DNA of 64,000 bases from Ruminococcus sp. NK3A76 (GCF_000686125.1 NZ_JMMA01000002.1:1860001-1924000); one strand, 5' to 3'. Shown: positions 36,206 through 47,104, numbered from the stretch's first letter. Notes: a model not told the origin generated them from the letters alone. Made by a program: numbers and translations.

Positions 36206-39001
36206 ATGCCAAAGCAAATCAATCAGAATATGTTAAAAAAGCTTAAAGACCTTAACAAAGCGGGGAATTATGATGCGCTGGTGCAGTATATCTGCGAGCA
36301 GACGCTGACACTCAGCACAAACCATGATGATATGTCTTTATATGATACAGTAAATGAGTTCTATGACGAGATACTCCAGCAGTTTGACGAAAAGTCAAAA
36401 GCAAATGTACTCGAGATAGGCAAGGCTTTTACGAGATATGACGTTCGTACCTTTATGGAGGCAGGCCAAGAGGCTGATAAGGTCGCAGAGCAGATAAAAA
36501 ACGGTGAGATAGAGGAATTAAAGTATGTAGAAAATGACAAGGCACGTGAAAAGCTTTCCGCAGGTATCGTCATTACACAGTCTGATTTCACACCCAAGCT
36601 GCGTGCAAACAAATCTGCCTACCTTACATTCGGAATAGCTTTAGCAAATGATCCTAAATGGGAACAATTCGTACATAATGAGCTCGTTGATCAAAAAGAC
36701 CAGGAAATGGAGAGCTACAAAAACAGCTTCCCCAATATCGCCCCAAAAGACAAAGAAAGATATATGAAACGGTTTATCGGGCAGGTCCAGCGTTTGGTTC
36801 CCATAGAAGGCTTTACGTTTAATGAAAATTACAAGCCCGGGCAGTCACGTTTCACCAAATACCCTGCAAACTATAAGCTTCTTATTGATGCAAACACCAC
36901 CGAAGAACTTGATAAGCTTGAAAAAACGACGGCTAAGGAATGTGAGCATATCAAAATATATCAGCAGGGCTTTTTTGATACGGAAAACGGGGCAAAAGAC
37001 CTAAGCAAGACATTAGAAGACAGCACCTCTGAGGAAGCCAAGAAAACTAAGGAATACAAAGAGCTTATGGAAGCTGTCAACCTGCTCAAGGCGATCTCTA
37101 AGGGTATAGAATGGTATGGAATTGCCTTTGACGGTACAGAAGCGCTCAGATCGCCTCAACCCTTTAGCAGCAACGCAGCAAAATACGCATTAAACCAGGT
37201 CAGGGAAAAGGCTGAGGCATTTAAAGGCATTGATGAAAATGCCGCAAATGCTGCACTTTCATTTGCTAAAAACAGATCTGAAGTTAATCTGCACAATTAC
37301 AACAATCACTATAAAGCTTTACGTGATAAATACGATAATTTAGATTCAATCTTTTTTACTCCTGAAAGCTTGATGGAGCATATAACGGCGATACAGCATA
37401 AGAAATCCGATCTTAACGCATATCAAGTAAATCCCAATATGCATAAGCAATACAGGCAATACAGCAAAAAGGTAGATGCCATAAACGCATATGCAGAGGC
37501 GGTAGATAAAATTCGCGGTGATAAGCAGCTTGGCAGCGAGATCAAGGCAATGCTTGATGATATGGCTGACCGCAAAACCAGAAAAGCCAAAAGAACAGCG
37601 TCATATGATACTTTTATAAATTCCATAGATACTCTTAACAGGAGCAAAAAGGGAATTGAAACAACGCCGAGCGAATACCGCAAGAGCCTTGTTGATGCGA
37701 TAAATGCCTGCGATGACTACAGGAAAAAGCATAAGGGCTTAATTAACGGCAATTTCGGAAAAGGGCCTGCAAGATATAACGCTTCTATCAGCATAGGCAA
37801 CAAGCTCAGAGCGCACCTTGCAGAGTTTGACAAGGCCTACGATCTATACCCCGCCTCAAAGAACTTGACGGCAAAAAATTCAAGGGCAGAGCTGATAGGC
37901 ATACAACACGGTATTGTCGAAGTAATGGATAAGAAAAGAAAATACTATGATTCCTCGATGTCAAAGGCGGCCGATGCTCACAAGAATTATACAGAGGAAA
38001 TGGAAAGCATCATCAATGATGATAAAAAGCCCGAGAATATGAGCGATGCCGAGTTCTTTGCGCAGAAAAAGGAGAAATTTGCACAGCTGCTTGCAAAAAC
38101 AACAGCTGTAGGTATAGCTGTAAAAGAAACACAGAAAACCTATGACCTTCTTGCCAAAAAGACAAACTCATACGATGCAGATGAGATGAAAAAATGCATA
38201 AATAAGTTTTCCGAAGAGAATATAAGCAAAAAAGCAGAAACGATAAAGAACCACAAGGGCTTTAAGGATATGATCGACAGCATAACCGATAAGGACCTTA
38301 TGGAGACGGTATTGTATATCTCCACATCGGAAAAAGGCAGATATCTCAGTGAGGAGATAGAAAGGCGCGCAAGAGAGGTAGAGCAGCGCGAGCAGCAAAG
38401 GGCAGCAGAACAGCAAAGGGCAGCAGAACAGCAAAAGGCAGCAGAGGAGCAAAAAAGAAAACAGGCAAAGCAAGAAAACGACCTCTTAAAGCCTGCATAT
38501 TATGACCCTGCCAATTTCAGACCGGGTGAGATAACACCTTATCAGAACGATATAAGAGATGTGCTTTCAGAGGGCGAGCCGACCTCTAATAATGACTTTA
38601 ACGTAAAAAAGGACAAAATAATGCGCGCGACCGCAATGCTCATCTCAACAAAGTCATCGTGGAATCTTCCTGAGAAAAGGACTGTATCGCAGATCAGGGA
38701 AGAGCTTGGCAATGAGGGCTTTGCAAAATACAAAAAAGAATACAAAAAAATGTCAAAGGAATGTGAAAAAAACGCTAAGAAGCTATATAGCGACAGCGAG
38801 TATTTCAAGTATATGTTTGATATGGCAGCAAACTGGGAAGACCTAAAGGAGCTTTCAATGACTGCACTTTCATCAACAGGCAACGGCATTATTTTTAAAC
38901 TCAGAGATGCAAAGAGCGCCTATTTAGAGGCTGAAAAGATAAAGCAGCAGGGCAGGACTCACCCCCAAAATAGCGAGCTTATCAACACCATGAATAAATA
39001 A
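36206..39001 (+). CDS. Large coiled-coil array protein, 931 residues
   Basis: It is a soluble, helical, charged paralog of the 725- and 836-residue proteins. Shared modules: LNKAGNYDALVQYICEQ (residues 14-30), IKNGEIEELKYVENDK near 95-110, KKGIETTPSEYRKSLVDAIN near 480, and HKGLINGNFGKGPARYN near 507-523. Residues about 715-760 hold a Glu/Gln/Ala-rich repeat (AAEQQRAAEQQ-type), a long single helix, followed by a separate C-terminal domain. ATG 36206 follows AAAAGGAGAG. There is no signal peptide. The function is unknown. Confidence 0.75.
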   Translation: MPKQINQNMLKKLKDLNKAGNYDALVQYICEQTLTLSTNHDDMSLYDTVNEFYDEILQQFDEKSKANVLEIGKAFTRYDVRTFMEAGQEADKVAEQIKNGEIEELKYVENDKAREKLSAGIVITQSDFTPKLRANKSAYLTFGIALANDPKWEQFVHNELVDQKDQEMESYKNSFPNIAPKDKERYMKRFIGQVQRLVPIEGFTFNENYKPGQSRFTKYPANYKLLIDANTTEELDKLEKTTAKECEHIKIYQQGFFDTENGAKDLSKTLEDSTSEEAKKTKEYKELMEAVNLLKAISKGIEWYGIAFDGTEALRSPQPFSSNAAKYALNQVREKAEAFKGIDENAANAALSFAKNRSEVNLHNYNNHYKALRDKYDNLDSIFFTPESLMEHITAIQHKKSDLNAYQVNPNMHKQYRQYSKKVDAINAYAEAVDKIRGDKQLGSEIKAMLDDMADRKTRKAKRTASYDTFINSIDTLNRSKKGIETTPSEYRKSLVDAINACDDYRKKHKGLINGNFGKGPARYNASISIGNKLRAHLAEFDKAYDLYPASKNLTAKNSRAELIGIQHGIVEVMDKKRKYYDSSMSKAADAHKNYTEEMESIINDDKKPENMSDAEFFAQKKEKFAQLLAKTTAVGIAVKETQKTYDLLAKKTNSYDADEMKKCINKFSEENISKKAETIKNHKGFKDMIDSITDKDLMETVLYISTSEKGRYLSEEIERRAREVEQREQQRAAEQQRAAEQQKAAEEQKRKQAKQENDLLKPAYYDPANFRPGEITPYQNDIRDVLSEGEPTSNNDFNVKKDKIMRATAMLISTKSSWNLPEKRTVSQIREELGNEGFAKYKKEYKKMSKECEKNAKKLYSDSEYFKYMFDMAANWEDLKELSMTALSSTGNGIIFKLRDAKSAYLEAEKIKQQGRTHPQNSELINTMNK

Positions 39002-39015
39002 CGATCAGATCAAAC

Positions 39016-39060
39016 CATCACCGCACAGATCCGCAAGGAAAGCTGTGCGGTGATGATCTT
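39016..39060 (+). terminator. Terminator after the 931-residue gene
   Basis: CATCACCGCACAG and CTGTGCGGTGATG form a perfect 13-bp stem followed by ATCTTTTATT, 15 bases after the stop codon. Confidence 0.75.
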
Positions 39061-39108
39061 TTATTACAGTCATCTACTTAGTCAGCAAAGCCTCTTTTGC
39101 AAAAGAAA

Positions 39109-39151
39109 AAGCCTATATCGCTGCATCTTAGACCGCAGCCGATATAGGCTT
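39109..39151. terminator. Terminator after the 836-residue gene
   Basis: AAGCCTATATCG and CGATATAGGCTT form a 12-bp stem, extended by inner CTGC/GCAG. The A run at 39101-39109 supplies the T run for minus-strand transcripts ending at 39162. Confidence 0.65.
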
Positions 39152-39161
39152 TGCTGTTATT

Positions 39162-41672
39162 TTACTGTATCATAGTCTTTTCCTTGCCGATCTCTTTAAC
39201 TGCCGTATTGTTTGTCTGCTGAGCATTTAACGGATCGTTTTGCTTTTTGAGCATTTCAAACCTGCTAAAGAAATTACCCCAGAGGTTCTGCCCCTTTCCA
39301 TTTGTTGCCTGTTCAAAGAGTGTGCCGCCCTTGTCCTGTTTGACCATGTCATCAAGTATCTTTGAGGACTTTATCTCTTCAAGCTTTTTGTTAAAGTCTG
39401 CGTCATTTACATTATCGCCGCCCTTTTTCACAAGCTTGTAGTAGTAGGCTGTCGCTATTGCGGCATAGTCATTCTTAAGGCTCTGATTGTTTATCTTCGT
39501 GCCGTTATCAGTGTGCGCCTTGATACTTGTCTGCGCTGTCTTTATCTTTTCATCAAGGTAGCTGAGCTTTTCGTTTGAGTTGTAGGAAAATGAGTTTATG
39601 CTCTCATAAAGCCTTCTGCCACCACCCTCTGCTAAGCTGTTCATGCGCTCAAGCGTCTGCTTATCCTTGATGCTGTCGATATATTTCTTAAACTGCTCGT
39701 TGCCGAGCACCTGTGCCTTTGTTTCGTTCTTATAATCCTCAAAGCTTGTTGTGTCCTTTATATTCTGTATCTGCTCGGGGGTGTATTCTGCATGCTGTGC
39801 AAAATGCTCTGCAAGCGTATCATCAAACTTATTTTTAAGCCATGTGTTTGCTGCAAGCTCTGTGAATTCCTCTTTTGCCTTTCTGAAGGCTGTCAATTCC
39901 TTTATTTCCTGCTCCTTTGCCTTGCAGGACAATCTAAGTGCATCATTTTCAGCGTTGAGGCTTTCTAATTCCTTCTTTGGATCCTTATCTAAAAATGAGC
40001 AATTTGTCAAATGCTTTGCCTCAAACTCCTTTATTTTAAGACTAAGTATATCTCTTACAAGCCTTGCCTTATCAAAACGCTCAGCCCCTTTTGGAAGTAC
40101 GGCCGAGAAGGGGTGCGCAAAGCCCTGATGCTTGCTTACATATGTCTCGGCAGCGCCGAGCGCAAAGTTCATCTGTGCTATATACTCTCTGGGCTTAGTG
40201 GTCTCGGGGTCCATTTTAGAAAGCTTATCAAGCGTGCTTACAAGGTTATTGTAGCTGCCCGAGCCGCCGCCACGCTCAGTATTATCCTTTGAAATATCAT
40301 CCTGAAGGAATTTAAGTGCCTTATGAACTCTCCTAGCGCTTGAGATATAGTCCTCTACAGTATCTATCTTCTCGTTGCCCTTGCTGCATTCCTCTCTCAT
40401 CTTTTTAAGCGATGCTGTCTGCTCGGGGCAGTATTTTTCCATTTCAAGCTGCTCTTTTCTGACGTCTATATCAGCAAGCACCGTATCCATACTGCTGCTT
40501 TGTATAACAGGGAATACAGAGGAGCGGAACCTTTTTTGAACAGATACCACATTTTTAGTTTTGAGGTCATGCAGCTGCTCCTTATTGCTGTTTGCAAAAT
40601 CCTGTATCTTTTTTGCAAACTCGGGGTCTTCCTTTTCAAAGGCTTTACCGTTTTTAGCCAAATAATCGAGCAATGCACCAATGACCCAGTGGCGGATAGT
40701 TGATTCCTTTGTATCACCAAGTGAATTGGTACCGTGATCTAAAAGGCGCAGGCCATTACCCACATTACCCAGGTTTTCAAGTGATGCATAAAGCGTCTGA
40801 TACTCCTTTGAATTAGGCTCCTTAGCCTTTGCCTTAAGCTCTTCAAAAAGCGGCTTTGTTTCACGGCTCATTTTTAATGCCGCATTTTCGTAATCAAGCA
40901 GCAGCTGCTTGTCTTTAAGCACCTCCTTGCGGTATTCCTCAAGCTCCTCTGCGGTTTTTATCCCCTTTAGCTTTTTAATATACTCTGCCTCATCGCAGAT
41001 CGGGTTTTTTTGCCCTAATTTTTTTATATCAAATTCGATCCCCTTGCCGACCTTATACTTGTTTGTCGGGATATTTTCGGGAAGTGCTCTTTTATAAAAC
41101 TCCTCTTCACCCTTTGGAACACTGGGGTGTTCTTTTAACAGCTTTGTCGATTCTTCAATGACATTATAATACTCATTTATGTCTATTTCAGCCATTCCCT
41201 CTGCTACTAATGCTGCTCTTGACATACCGTCAAAGCATTGCAGATCATATACCCTTCTGCCATCAAAGCCCAGTGCAAGGCCCGTCTTTGCGAGAAGCTT
41301 TTTATCGTGTTTTAAATACTCAGCGTCCTCGATCTCTTCGTTTAATACACGCTTTTCGAGTTCCTTGCTCTTGTTGATAAACCTGACGTGCTCATCAATA
41401 GCTCTTTTTGCTATCTCTGCACGTACCCGAACATAAAAATCCCTGGACTCATCGTTAAAAACCATAGGTGCAAGAAGATTCAGCATTTTATCATACGCAA
41501 AATAATGCTCATTGTTTTCCGCATTTTCAGGGTCAAGCTGACCTGCTACCATGTTAAGGTCAAGAATAGTCTCCATATAGTCCACGAAGCCCTTGTGATC
41601 ATTTTTTTCCCTAAAATCTACCATTCTGTTGTTTACTTCTGTTTCTACATCTTTTTTTGTTCTTGGCGGCAT
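39162..41672 (-). CDS. Large coiled-coil array protein, 836 residues
   Basis: ATG 41672 is chosen (MPPRTKKDVETEVNNRMVDF) because GGGAGGA lies 6 bases upstream; a longer frame begins at 41687. It is soluble and helical with no signal peptide. Shared modules: NDHKGFVDYMETILDL (about 24-39), NEEIEDAEYLKHDKK (about 112-126), and KHQGFAHPFSAVLPKGAERF (about 514-533). The last matches the HTGWKHPF region of the 725-residue paralog. The C-terminal 250 residues are Lys/Asn/Asp-rich helices. It is convergent with the 931-residue gene. The function is not recognised. Confidence 0.75.
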   Translation of the reverse strand: MPPRTKKDVETEVNNRMVDFREKNDHKGFVDYMETILDLNMVAGQLDPENAENNEHYFAYDKMLNLLAPMVFNDESRDFYVRVRAEIAKRAIDEHVRFINKSKELEKRVLNEEIEDAEYLKHDKKLLAKTGLALGFDGRRVYDLQCFDGMSRAALVAEGMAEIDINEYYNVIEESTKLLKEHPSVPKGEEEFYKRALPENIPTNKYKVGKGIEFDIKKLGQKNPICDEAEYIKKLKGIKTAEELEEYRKEVLKDKQLLLDYENAALKMSRETKPLFEELKAKAKEPNSKEYQTLYASLENLGNVGNGLRLLDHGTNSLGDTKESTIRHWVIGALLDYLAKNGKAFEKEDPEFAKKIQDFANSNKEQLHDLKTKNVVSVQKRFRSSVFPVIQSSSMDTVLADIDVRKEQLEMEKYCPEQTASLKKMREECSKGNEKIDTVEDYISSARRVHKALKFLQDDISKDNTERGGGSGSYNNLVSTLDKLSKMDPETTKPREYIAQMNFALGAAETYVSKHQGFAHPFSAVLPKGAERFDKARLVRDILSLKIKEFEAKHLTNCSFLDKDPKKELESLNAENDALRLSCKAKEQEIKELTAFRKAKEEFTELAANTWLKNKFDDTLAEHFAQHAEYTPEQIQNIKDTTSFEDYKNETKAQVLGNEQFKKYIDSIKDKQTLERMNSLAEGGGRRLYESINSFSYNSNEKLSYLDEKIKTAQTSIKAHTDNGTKINNQSLKNDYAAIATAYYYKLVKKGGDNVNDADFNKKLEEIKSSKILDDMVKQDKGGTLFEQATNGKGQNLWGNFFSRFEMLKKQNDPLNAQQTNNTAVKEIGKEKTMIQ

Positions 41673-41725
41673 AATTATTCCTCCCATAATGTGCCCGATA
41701 TGGCATTATTTTTATTCTCCGTAAG

Positions 41726-41755
41726 TAATACCCCCAAAAATGTGAAATAGGTGCA
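41726..41755 (-). promoter_or_regulatory. Array promoter signature, copy 4
   Basis: The minus strand reads TGCACC-TATTT, then GGTATTA with 17-base spacing, followed by CTTACGG. It lies 54 bases before ATG 41672. Confidence 0.75.
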
Positions 41756-41810
41756 TATAAGCCTGTATTTTATAAAACAGCGCATGCATCAGGGTGATGA
41801 TCGGGGATTT

Positions 41811-41884
41811 AAGGCAATATGGCGGAAAATATGCAAGTGGATGGCATACAAAAATATCCGCCGATGGCCGTGCGGTGTTGCCTT
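41811..41884. repeat. Small inverted-repeat element, truncated copy
   Basis: It matches the right-hand 75 bases of the 47476-47651 copy with changes (GCAATATGGCGGAAAATATG, then CGTGCGGTGTTGCCTT). The left terminal repeat is missing. The following 41885-42050 shows nothing I recognise. Confidence 0.5.
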
Positions 41885-42050
41885 AACAAAAGCAAAGGCC
41901 GAACAGAATAATATCTGCGCGGCGTTCTTCATGATCACAGCTCTCTGCTCTCTGCAATAACTACATCATCAAAACGACGGATATCCCCCGCACTGCAAAA
42001 TTCACAGTATCACGTCTTGCCGTAATAAAGCTTTCACTCAGCATCAATAC

Positions 42051-42095
42051 AAAAACGGGATATACCTTCTTAGCTTTGGAAGGTATATCCCATTT
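42051..42095. terminator. Terminator after the 1,650-residue gene
   Basis: GGGATATACCTT and AAGGTATATCCC form a perfect 12-bp stem with an 11-base loop; on the minus strand it is followed by GTTTTTG, about 60 bases after the stop. Confidence 0.7.
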
Positions 42096-42151
42096 TATCT
42101 TTGGTTTTTACATTTCTGTTATTCCTTTGTTCCCTGTTGCCGAAAATGCTT

Positions 42152-45100
42152 TTAGATGTGCTTTATGGTGTTGTCTTTTACCGTAGTATTATTGTTGGCA
42201 GTTACATTGGTGGTAGCTGAAACTGTTTTCTTAGCTCTTTGGTGTTTTAGCTTATTATCCACCATATTACGCAGATTACTTAGCTTTAAGTCATCAAAGC
42301 CGGCGCTATCTGCTAATCTCATTCTTTCTCTTGCTTCATCTTTGTTATTATCAATATACTCCCGTATAAAACCATCCTCAATACCCATATCATATAAACC
42401 GTCATCTGTTACAGGTGCCTTCTCCTCATAATTCTTTATCATATCTGTAACCAGCTTATATTTCTTAACATCTAATAAGATTTTTCTTGATTCACTATAA
42501 GGGGCATTAAGTGTGCTGTTTTTTACCATTTCACGAACAGTGTTTCTTAATTTGTCAATATTCTTCGGATCATTAAAGCTCTCAAGCAACGGGGTATTTG
42601 GAGAATACTTATAATCAAGATATCCCGCCTTATCATAAAGCAATGATTGCAGATCCATTGCTCTCAGATCATCTACGGTGTTTATCGAATTTAAGATCTC
42701 GTTAAGTATAGCGTTATACTCATTCATAAAATAAGGATTATCCGTTCTGTTTGCATCTTTCGACCTTTCCTCCTGATCGGTTATAAGCATCATCATATAC
42801 ATATCCGTAACACCGTCAATCTGTTCATCCTCTGTAATTGAGCGTTTAGAAACGTTATTAGCGAATCTATCGGCACTTTCCTTTATTTTCAATACCTTTA
42901 TCATTGATTCTATACTTCTTGTATCCTCGGGTCTTAGTCCTTTACTTTCAGCAATAGCTTTAAGTTCGGGATCACGCTCAAGCATATTCCTCATTCTTGC
43001 GGCCATTTCGATATTTGATGGGGTGATTCCGCTGCGATTCTTTTTGAAGACCTTGTTTGTTTTCTTGATACCTGCTGTCAGCAGCTCAGCAAGCATCTGC
43101 TTGTCGCCCTGAGCATATTTCTCCATAGCCTCCTTTGCCATAAGCCTGCCCTCCTGGATCATACCGCCGTGTGAACAGCCTATCCGGTCGATATCGCCTT
43201 TATCAAGCCGCTCTATCATAAAGTGCATAAAATATTTGTTAACGTCCGGGTTCTTGCTCCTATGGTACTGGGGCGGTATCTTTTCGTAAGCTCTGTCTGT
43301 AAAGCAAGCAGCATATGCTATCGCTGCAAAGTCCTTTGTTGAAAGTGAAGGATCGTTGCCGCCATCTCCAATGGCCTTAAAGTTTCCGTGTATCGGCGTG
43401 ATCTTTTTGATCTCCTCCTTGGTGAACGGCTCCATACGAGGGTCGGTAAAGGCCTTTTTTAGATTGGGTGTAGGCCCTAATACATATTCATAGACCTTGA
43501 TCTTTTCGGCATATTCGCCCGTAAGCACGGTGGCGTTTGCATAGCTTCTTGCTTGTTTTTCATCAGCGTTGTAAGCTACAAGATCATTCTTATACTCAGC
43601 AAGCTTATTCTTTTCATAGTTGTAGGTCGAATATCTATCAAGACTCTCTTTCTTCGTTTCAGCGAACAAAGTACGCATTTCCGTGTCGCTTAGTTTCTTG
43701 CGTTTGTTATTAGCAAATGCAGCGTCAGCCTCTGATGCCGCTTTTTCCACGGGATCTCTCCTATTTTTTCCGTATTCGGCAACAAACTGCTCATTATACT
43801 TTTTATTTACAGCGCCGATTATCCTGTCACGGGCCTCTCTTAAGCTCTCCTTATCCGAATTATACTTATTTCTTCTTATGTAGAAATCATCATCAAGCTG
43901 GTCTAACCTGTCAGCACATTCCGCGAAGGTGTGTTTTAGGGGCTCTCTTTCAAGATATGGGTCCTTAGTCTTTAAAAGTGCTTTACTGTACTGCGAATAA
44001 AAATAAGCCTTTGCATCAGCTGACATAGTTTCGATAACGCTTTTTTCAGCAGCCTTGTTCATAGTGTCAAGGTTTTCGATCGACCTAATAATATTCTTTA
44101 TTCTTACCTGCTCATGGTCCTGCTTGCCGGGGTCAGTCTTTCTTGAAGGGTCTTCAAGCATCTGCTTATTCTTATGTTCAAGGTACTTTTCCATTTTTCC
44201 CCTAAGCACATCGCTCTTAGCAAAGAACTTTTCCATATCCTCAAAGGTTATAGGCTGATCGTTGTCAATTTTAGCTGAAAGCGTTTCATTAACGTGCTTA
44301 TTGAGTGCCTTAAGCGCTTTCTTTACTTCTCTGTAATAGCTCGATGACCTGAACCAGCGGTTGTCTGCGCCTTCAATATTAGCAGTTATCCCGTTAAGGG
44401 TATTGCGGATATTATCAAGGGTGTAGTTTGAAGGAACTATCTTTCCGCCAACGCTGCCGAGGAATGCAAGCTCAGGGTCTTTCATATTGTCGGTTATCTG
44501 CTTTTGCTTTGCTCTGTTAGCCGCAACAAGCGACAGCTCACCTACGGGAACGCCGTTTTTCTTTACAGTCATTCCGTTTGCAAGCGCCATAACTATCGCT
44601 GCCTTGCCTGCTTTCAGAGTGTCATTAGGCTCTGCCGATATATATGTCTTTCCGTTTTTAAAGGCTTGCTGCTTGTTCCAGACCTCTTTATTATAGGCCG
44701 TGGGAGGTGTATGCTCTCTCATAAGGCTGTGTATTGTGGAGAAATGAACATCCTCGCGTGGGGCATCTATCTCCCTGTCGGGAACAATGTTTATAGTAAC
44801 ATCTTGTATATTTCCCCTCTGCCCCTTGCCGAATATCTCATCATAAACTGCCGCATACGCATTAAGCTTTTCACGGGAGAGCCCTACTACCGACGTAAAC
44901 AGCGTCGCATCTGTCACCTGCGGTATATCAAGCTTGTTTATATCATATGCCAGCTGGATATCGCTGTCAGCCACGGGGTCGTTTACATTAAAAATGCGTA
45001 CCTCGGGGGATATCTCGGGGATTTCCCTTAATTTAAGGTTATCTACGGTGAATTCATCATTATTATAGCTAAGCGAGATGTTAGGGTCAGATGCTAAATG

Positions 45101-47104
45101 CAAAAGCTCTGCCGCAACGTAATTATAAAGTACTGACTCTTTGAGATTTTCAGCTTTACTGCCGAAGATCTCACTTTTGATAAGCCTTTGCTTAACATCT
45201 TCAACAACATTTATCGGCTCGCCGTCGGGTGATTTTTTATAGTAAAACTTATCATAGACAGTATATATCTCCCCTGTCGGAGAATTGTTGGCATCTGTTC
45301 CCATAACATTTACAAGCAGAGCCTTGAATTCTCCTGCCTGATTAATATCAAGCTTTTCGATCTGGAAATCCTTATCTTTTACAAGCGGGCTGTCATAAAG
45401 CTTACTGTTGGTGCCCTTTGCAAGCTTTTCAAAGCCTTTTTTGATACCGTCTGCTCTTGACTGCTCTAATATAGCTTGGATCCTTACCTTAGCGACCTCT
45501 TCTCTTTGCGCTGTGGCGGTAGAATTAGCCTGCTCAAACAGCTCCCTTGATACGTCCTCGGGCTTTTGCTGACCTTGTGCGATGATCATATTCTCAGCAT
45601 CTATCTCAGCCTGAGATATTGCAGGCCTCTTGTTCCCGTAGAACTCCTCATCCTGCTGTCTTAAAGCATTTTCTTCTTCAAGGGTGCGGTTCTTTGCACT
45701 ATTAATCAGATAGTGCTGATCAAGCTTTTTGGGCAGATATACCTTCTCTGTAAACAGAACGCCGTCTACAAGAGTATTTCTCATCCTCTGCTCGGTAGGA
45801 GTATCCTCAACACGGCCTGTTCTTGCCGCCTGAATACCGTTAATATTTGAAGGCGGATCATCCTCAGGCATAAGGTGAGCGCCGTCTCTTATATTCGCAG
45901 GCTGGCGGCTGACGTTTCCGTCGGGGAACATCTTTACATAGTCGCTCGGCACACCGAATATCGTCCTGCCGTCCTTAGAGAGCTTGATATCCTTTGCATA
46001 GGTGAGCTGCAGCGCACTCATAGTGCCGTCTTCATTCAGGAGAACATCACCGAAAAGCTCGCTTATCGGCGCTTCAAATGTGTAGTCGGGTTCATTCGGG
46101 TTGATATCGGAGTTTTCGATAGAGTTTTTGTATTTTACCTTGTCACCGTCAATTCCGATGATCGTAATATAGTGGTTGCCAAGCAGCACGCCGACGGGCG
46201 AATGCTCGTTCCTGATAGCGTGAGTGACCGTTTTCTTGATCTTCTCGGTGCAGTTTATAAGATATTGCTCGGGAGTAATGTTCTTTGATGCTATCGTTTC
46301 ATCATAGCTTGATATCTCAACCTCGCACAGCATCGTATTGGGCAAAAAGCTAAGTATACTATCGCCCATTTCCAGAGCGCTGTTCTTCTGGTCATAGTTA
46401 AGCGCTTTGAATGCCTCATCATTTAGTTTTCCGGACGCCTCCTGCGAGAGATTGGGCTTATACGCACGGATCTGCTCCTGTGGTGCATAAACACCTCTTG
46501 ACGATGCAAGAACCTGGAAAAAGCACGACCAGCAGCCGTTGCCGCTTGACTGAAAGCTATACTGAGAAACGCCCTCGAGCTCATAGGTCGGCTCATTATT
46601 TGCGTTTACGCCCTCCTTGACGTTAGCAAGCGGCAAAAACGGCTTACCCTGATCAAAGCTCTCCTTTGCCTGAGTCTGTATATTTGCAATATTACCTGCC
46701 ACCGCAACACGGTAGTTTAAGAGATACTGCTGCTCATAAGTGAGGTTCTGATAGTTTTCATCGATAAACCGAACAATAAGATCGGCATTGCTTGTATTAA
46801 GCACCCACTTCGGGAGAGTTTTCTTATCTACCCCGTCGTTGATAGCACTCATTTCCCAGTCAGCCCTGTTTTGTTCAAGGTACATATTGTATTCCTTGAT
46901 AAGGTCTGCATCACTCATATTGTTATAATTCTGCTGCATCTGTTCAACAGACGGCATAGGCTTTACAAACCCATATTCAGGGTGACGTGAATAATGATTG
47001 ATGAGCATTTTCTTATACTGCTCAAATGAAACTCCTCCGATAGCGGCAGTTTTTACCGATACGTTCTGATCAACCTGTGCGGCATTGTTTTTATCCTTTG
47101 GCAT
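42152..47104 (-). CDS. Giant array protein with papain-like cysteine peptidase domain, 1,650 residues
   Basis: This is a soluble protein, without signal peptide or membrane helix. Residues 178-335 contain SFQSSGNGCWSCFFQVLASS with Q185 and C191, GVLLGNHYITIIGIDGDKVK with H311, and KYKNS with N327. The Gln-to-Cys distance (6) and His-to-Asn distance (16) equal those of papain Q19/C25 and H159/N175, and GxCW and KNS are papain hallmarks, so an active clan CA peptidase is likely. The remaining 1,300 residues are mainly helical and charged, with an AAIAYAACFTD region near 1,240 that is also present in the 1,618-residue paralog. ATG 47104 has AGGAGG upstream. The substrate is unknown. Confidence 0.75.
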   Translation of the reverse strand: MPKDKNNAAQVDQNVSVKTAAIGGVSFEQYKKMLINHYSRHPEYGFVKPMPSVEQMQQNYNNMSDADLIKEYNMYLEQNRADWEMSAINDGVDKKTLPKWVLNTSNADLIVRFIDENYQNLTYEQQYLLNYRVAVAGNIANIQTQAKESFDQGKPFLPLANVKEGVNANNEPTYELEGVSQYSFQSSGNGCWSCFFQVLASSRGVYAPQEQIRAYKPNLSQEASGKLNDEAFKALNYDQKNSALEMGDSILSFLPNTMLCEVEISSYDETIASKNITPEQYLINCTEKIKKTVTHAIRNEHSPVGVLLGNHYITIIGIDGDKVKYKNSIENSDINPNEPDYTFEAPISELFGDVLLNEDGTMSALQLTYAKDIKLSKDGRTIFGVPSDYVKMFPDGNVSRQPANIRDGAHLMPEDDPPSNINGIQAARTGRVEDTPTEQRMRNTLVDGVLFTEKVYLPKKLDQHYLINSAKNRTLEEENALRQQDEEFYGNKRPAISQAEIDAENMIIAQGQQKPEDVSRELFEQANSTATAQREEVAKVRIQAILEQSRADGIKKGFEKLAKGTNSKLYDSPLVKDKDFQIEKLDINQAGEFKALLVNVMGTDANNSPTGEIYTVYDKFYYKKSPDGEPINVVEDVKQRLIKSEIFGSKAENLKESVLYNYVAAELLHLASDPNISLSYNNDEFTVDNLKLREIPEISPEVRIFNVNDPVADSDIQLAYDINKLDIPQVTDATLFTSVVGLSREKLNAYAAVYDEIFGKGQRGNIQDVTINIVPDREIDAPREDVHFSTIHSLMREHTPPTAYNKEVWNKQQAFKNGKTYISAEPNDTLKAGKAAIVMALANGMTVKKNGVPVGELSLVAANRAKQKQITDNMKDPELAFLGSVGGKIVPSNYTLDNIRNTLNGITANIEGADNRWFRSSSYYREVKKALKALNKHVNETLSAKIDNDQPITFEDMEKFFAKSDVLRGKMEKYLEHKNKQMLEDPSRKTDPGKQDHEQVRIKNIIRSIENLDTMNKAAEKSVIETMSADAKAYFYSQYSKALLKTKDPYLEREPLKHTFAECADRLDQLDDDFYIRRNKYNSDKESLREARDRIIGAVNKKYNEQFVAEYGKNRRDPVEKAASEADAAFANNKRKKLSDTEMRTLFAETKKESLDRYSTYNYEKNKLAEYKNDLVAYNADEKQARSYANATVLTGEYAEKIKVYEYVLGPTPNLKKAFTDPRMEPFTKEEIKKITPIHGNFKAIGDGGNDPSLSTKDFAAIAYAACFTDRAYEKIPPQYHRSKNPDVNKYFMHFMIERLDKGDIDRIGCSHGGMIQEGRLMAKEAMEKYAQGDKQMLAELLTAGIKKTNKVFKKNRSGITPSNIEMAARMRNMLERDPELKAIAESKGLRPEDTRSIESMIKVLKIKESADRFANNVSKRSITEDEQIDGVTDMYMMMLITDQEERSKDANRTDNPYFMNEYNAILNEILNSINTVDDLRAMDLQSLLYDKAGYLDYKYSPNTPLLESFNDPKNIDKLRNTVREMVKNSTLNAPYSESRKILLDVKKYKLVTDMIKNYEEKAPVTDDGLYDMGIEDGFIREYIDNNKDEARERMRLADSAGFDDLKLSNLRNMVDNKLKHQRAKKTVSATTNVTANNNTTVKDNTIKHI

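Noticed and set aside
42152-47104. Secreted surface adhesin or S-layer protein
   Set aside because: There is no signal peptide, membrane helix or sorting signal in either giant protein; the high charge and helical pattern suggest a cytoplasmic protein.
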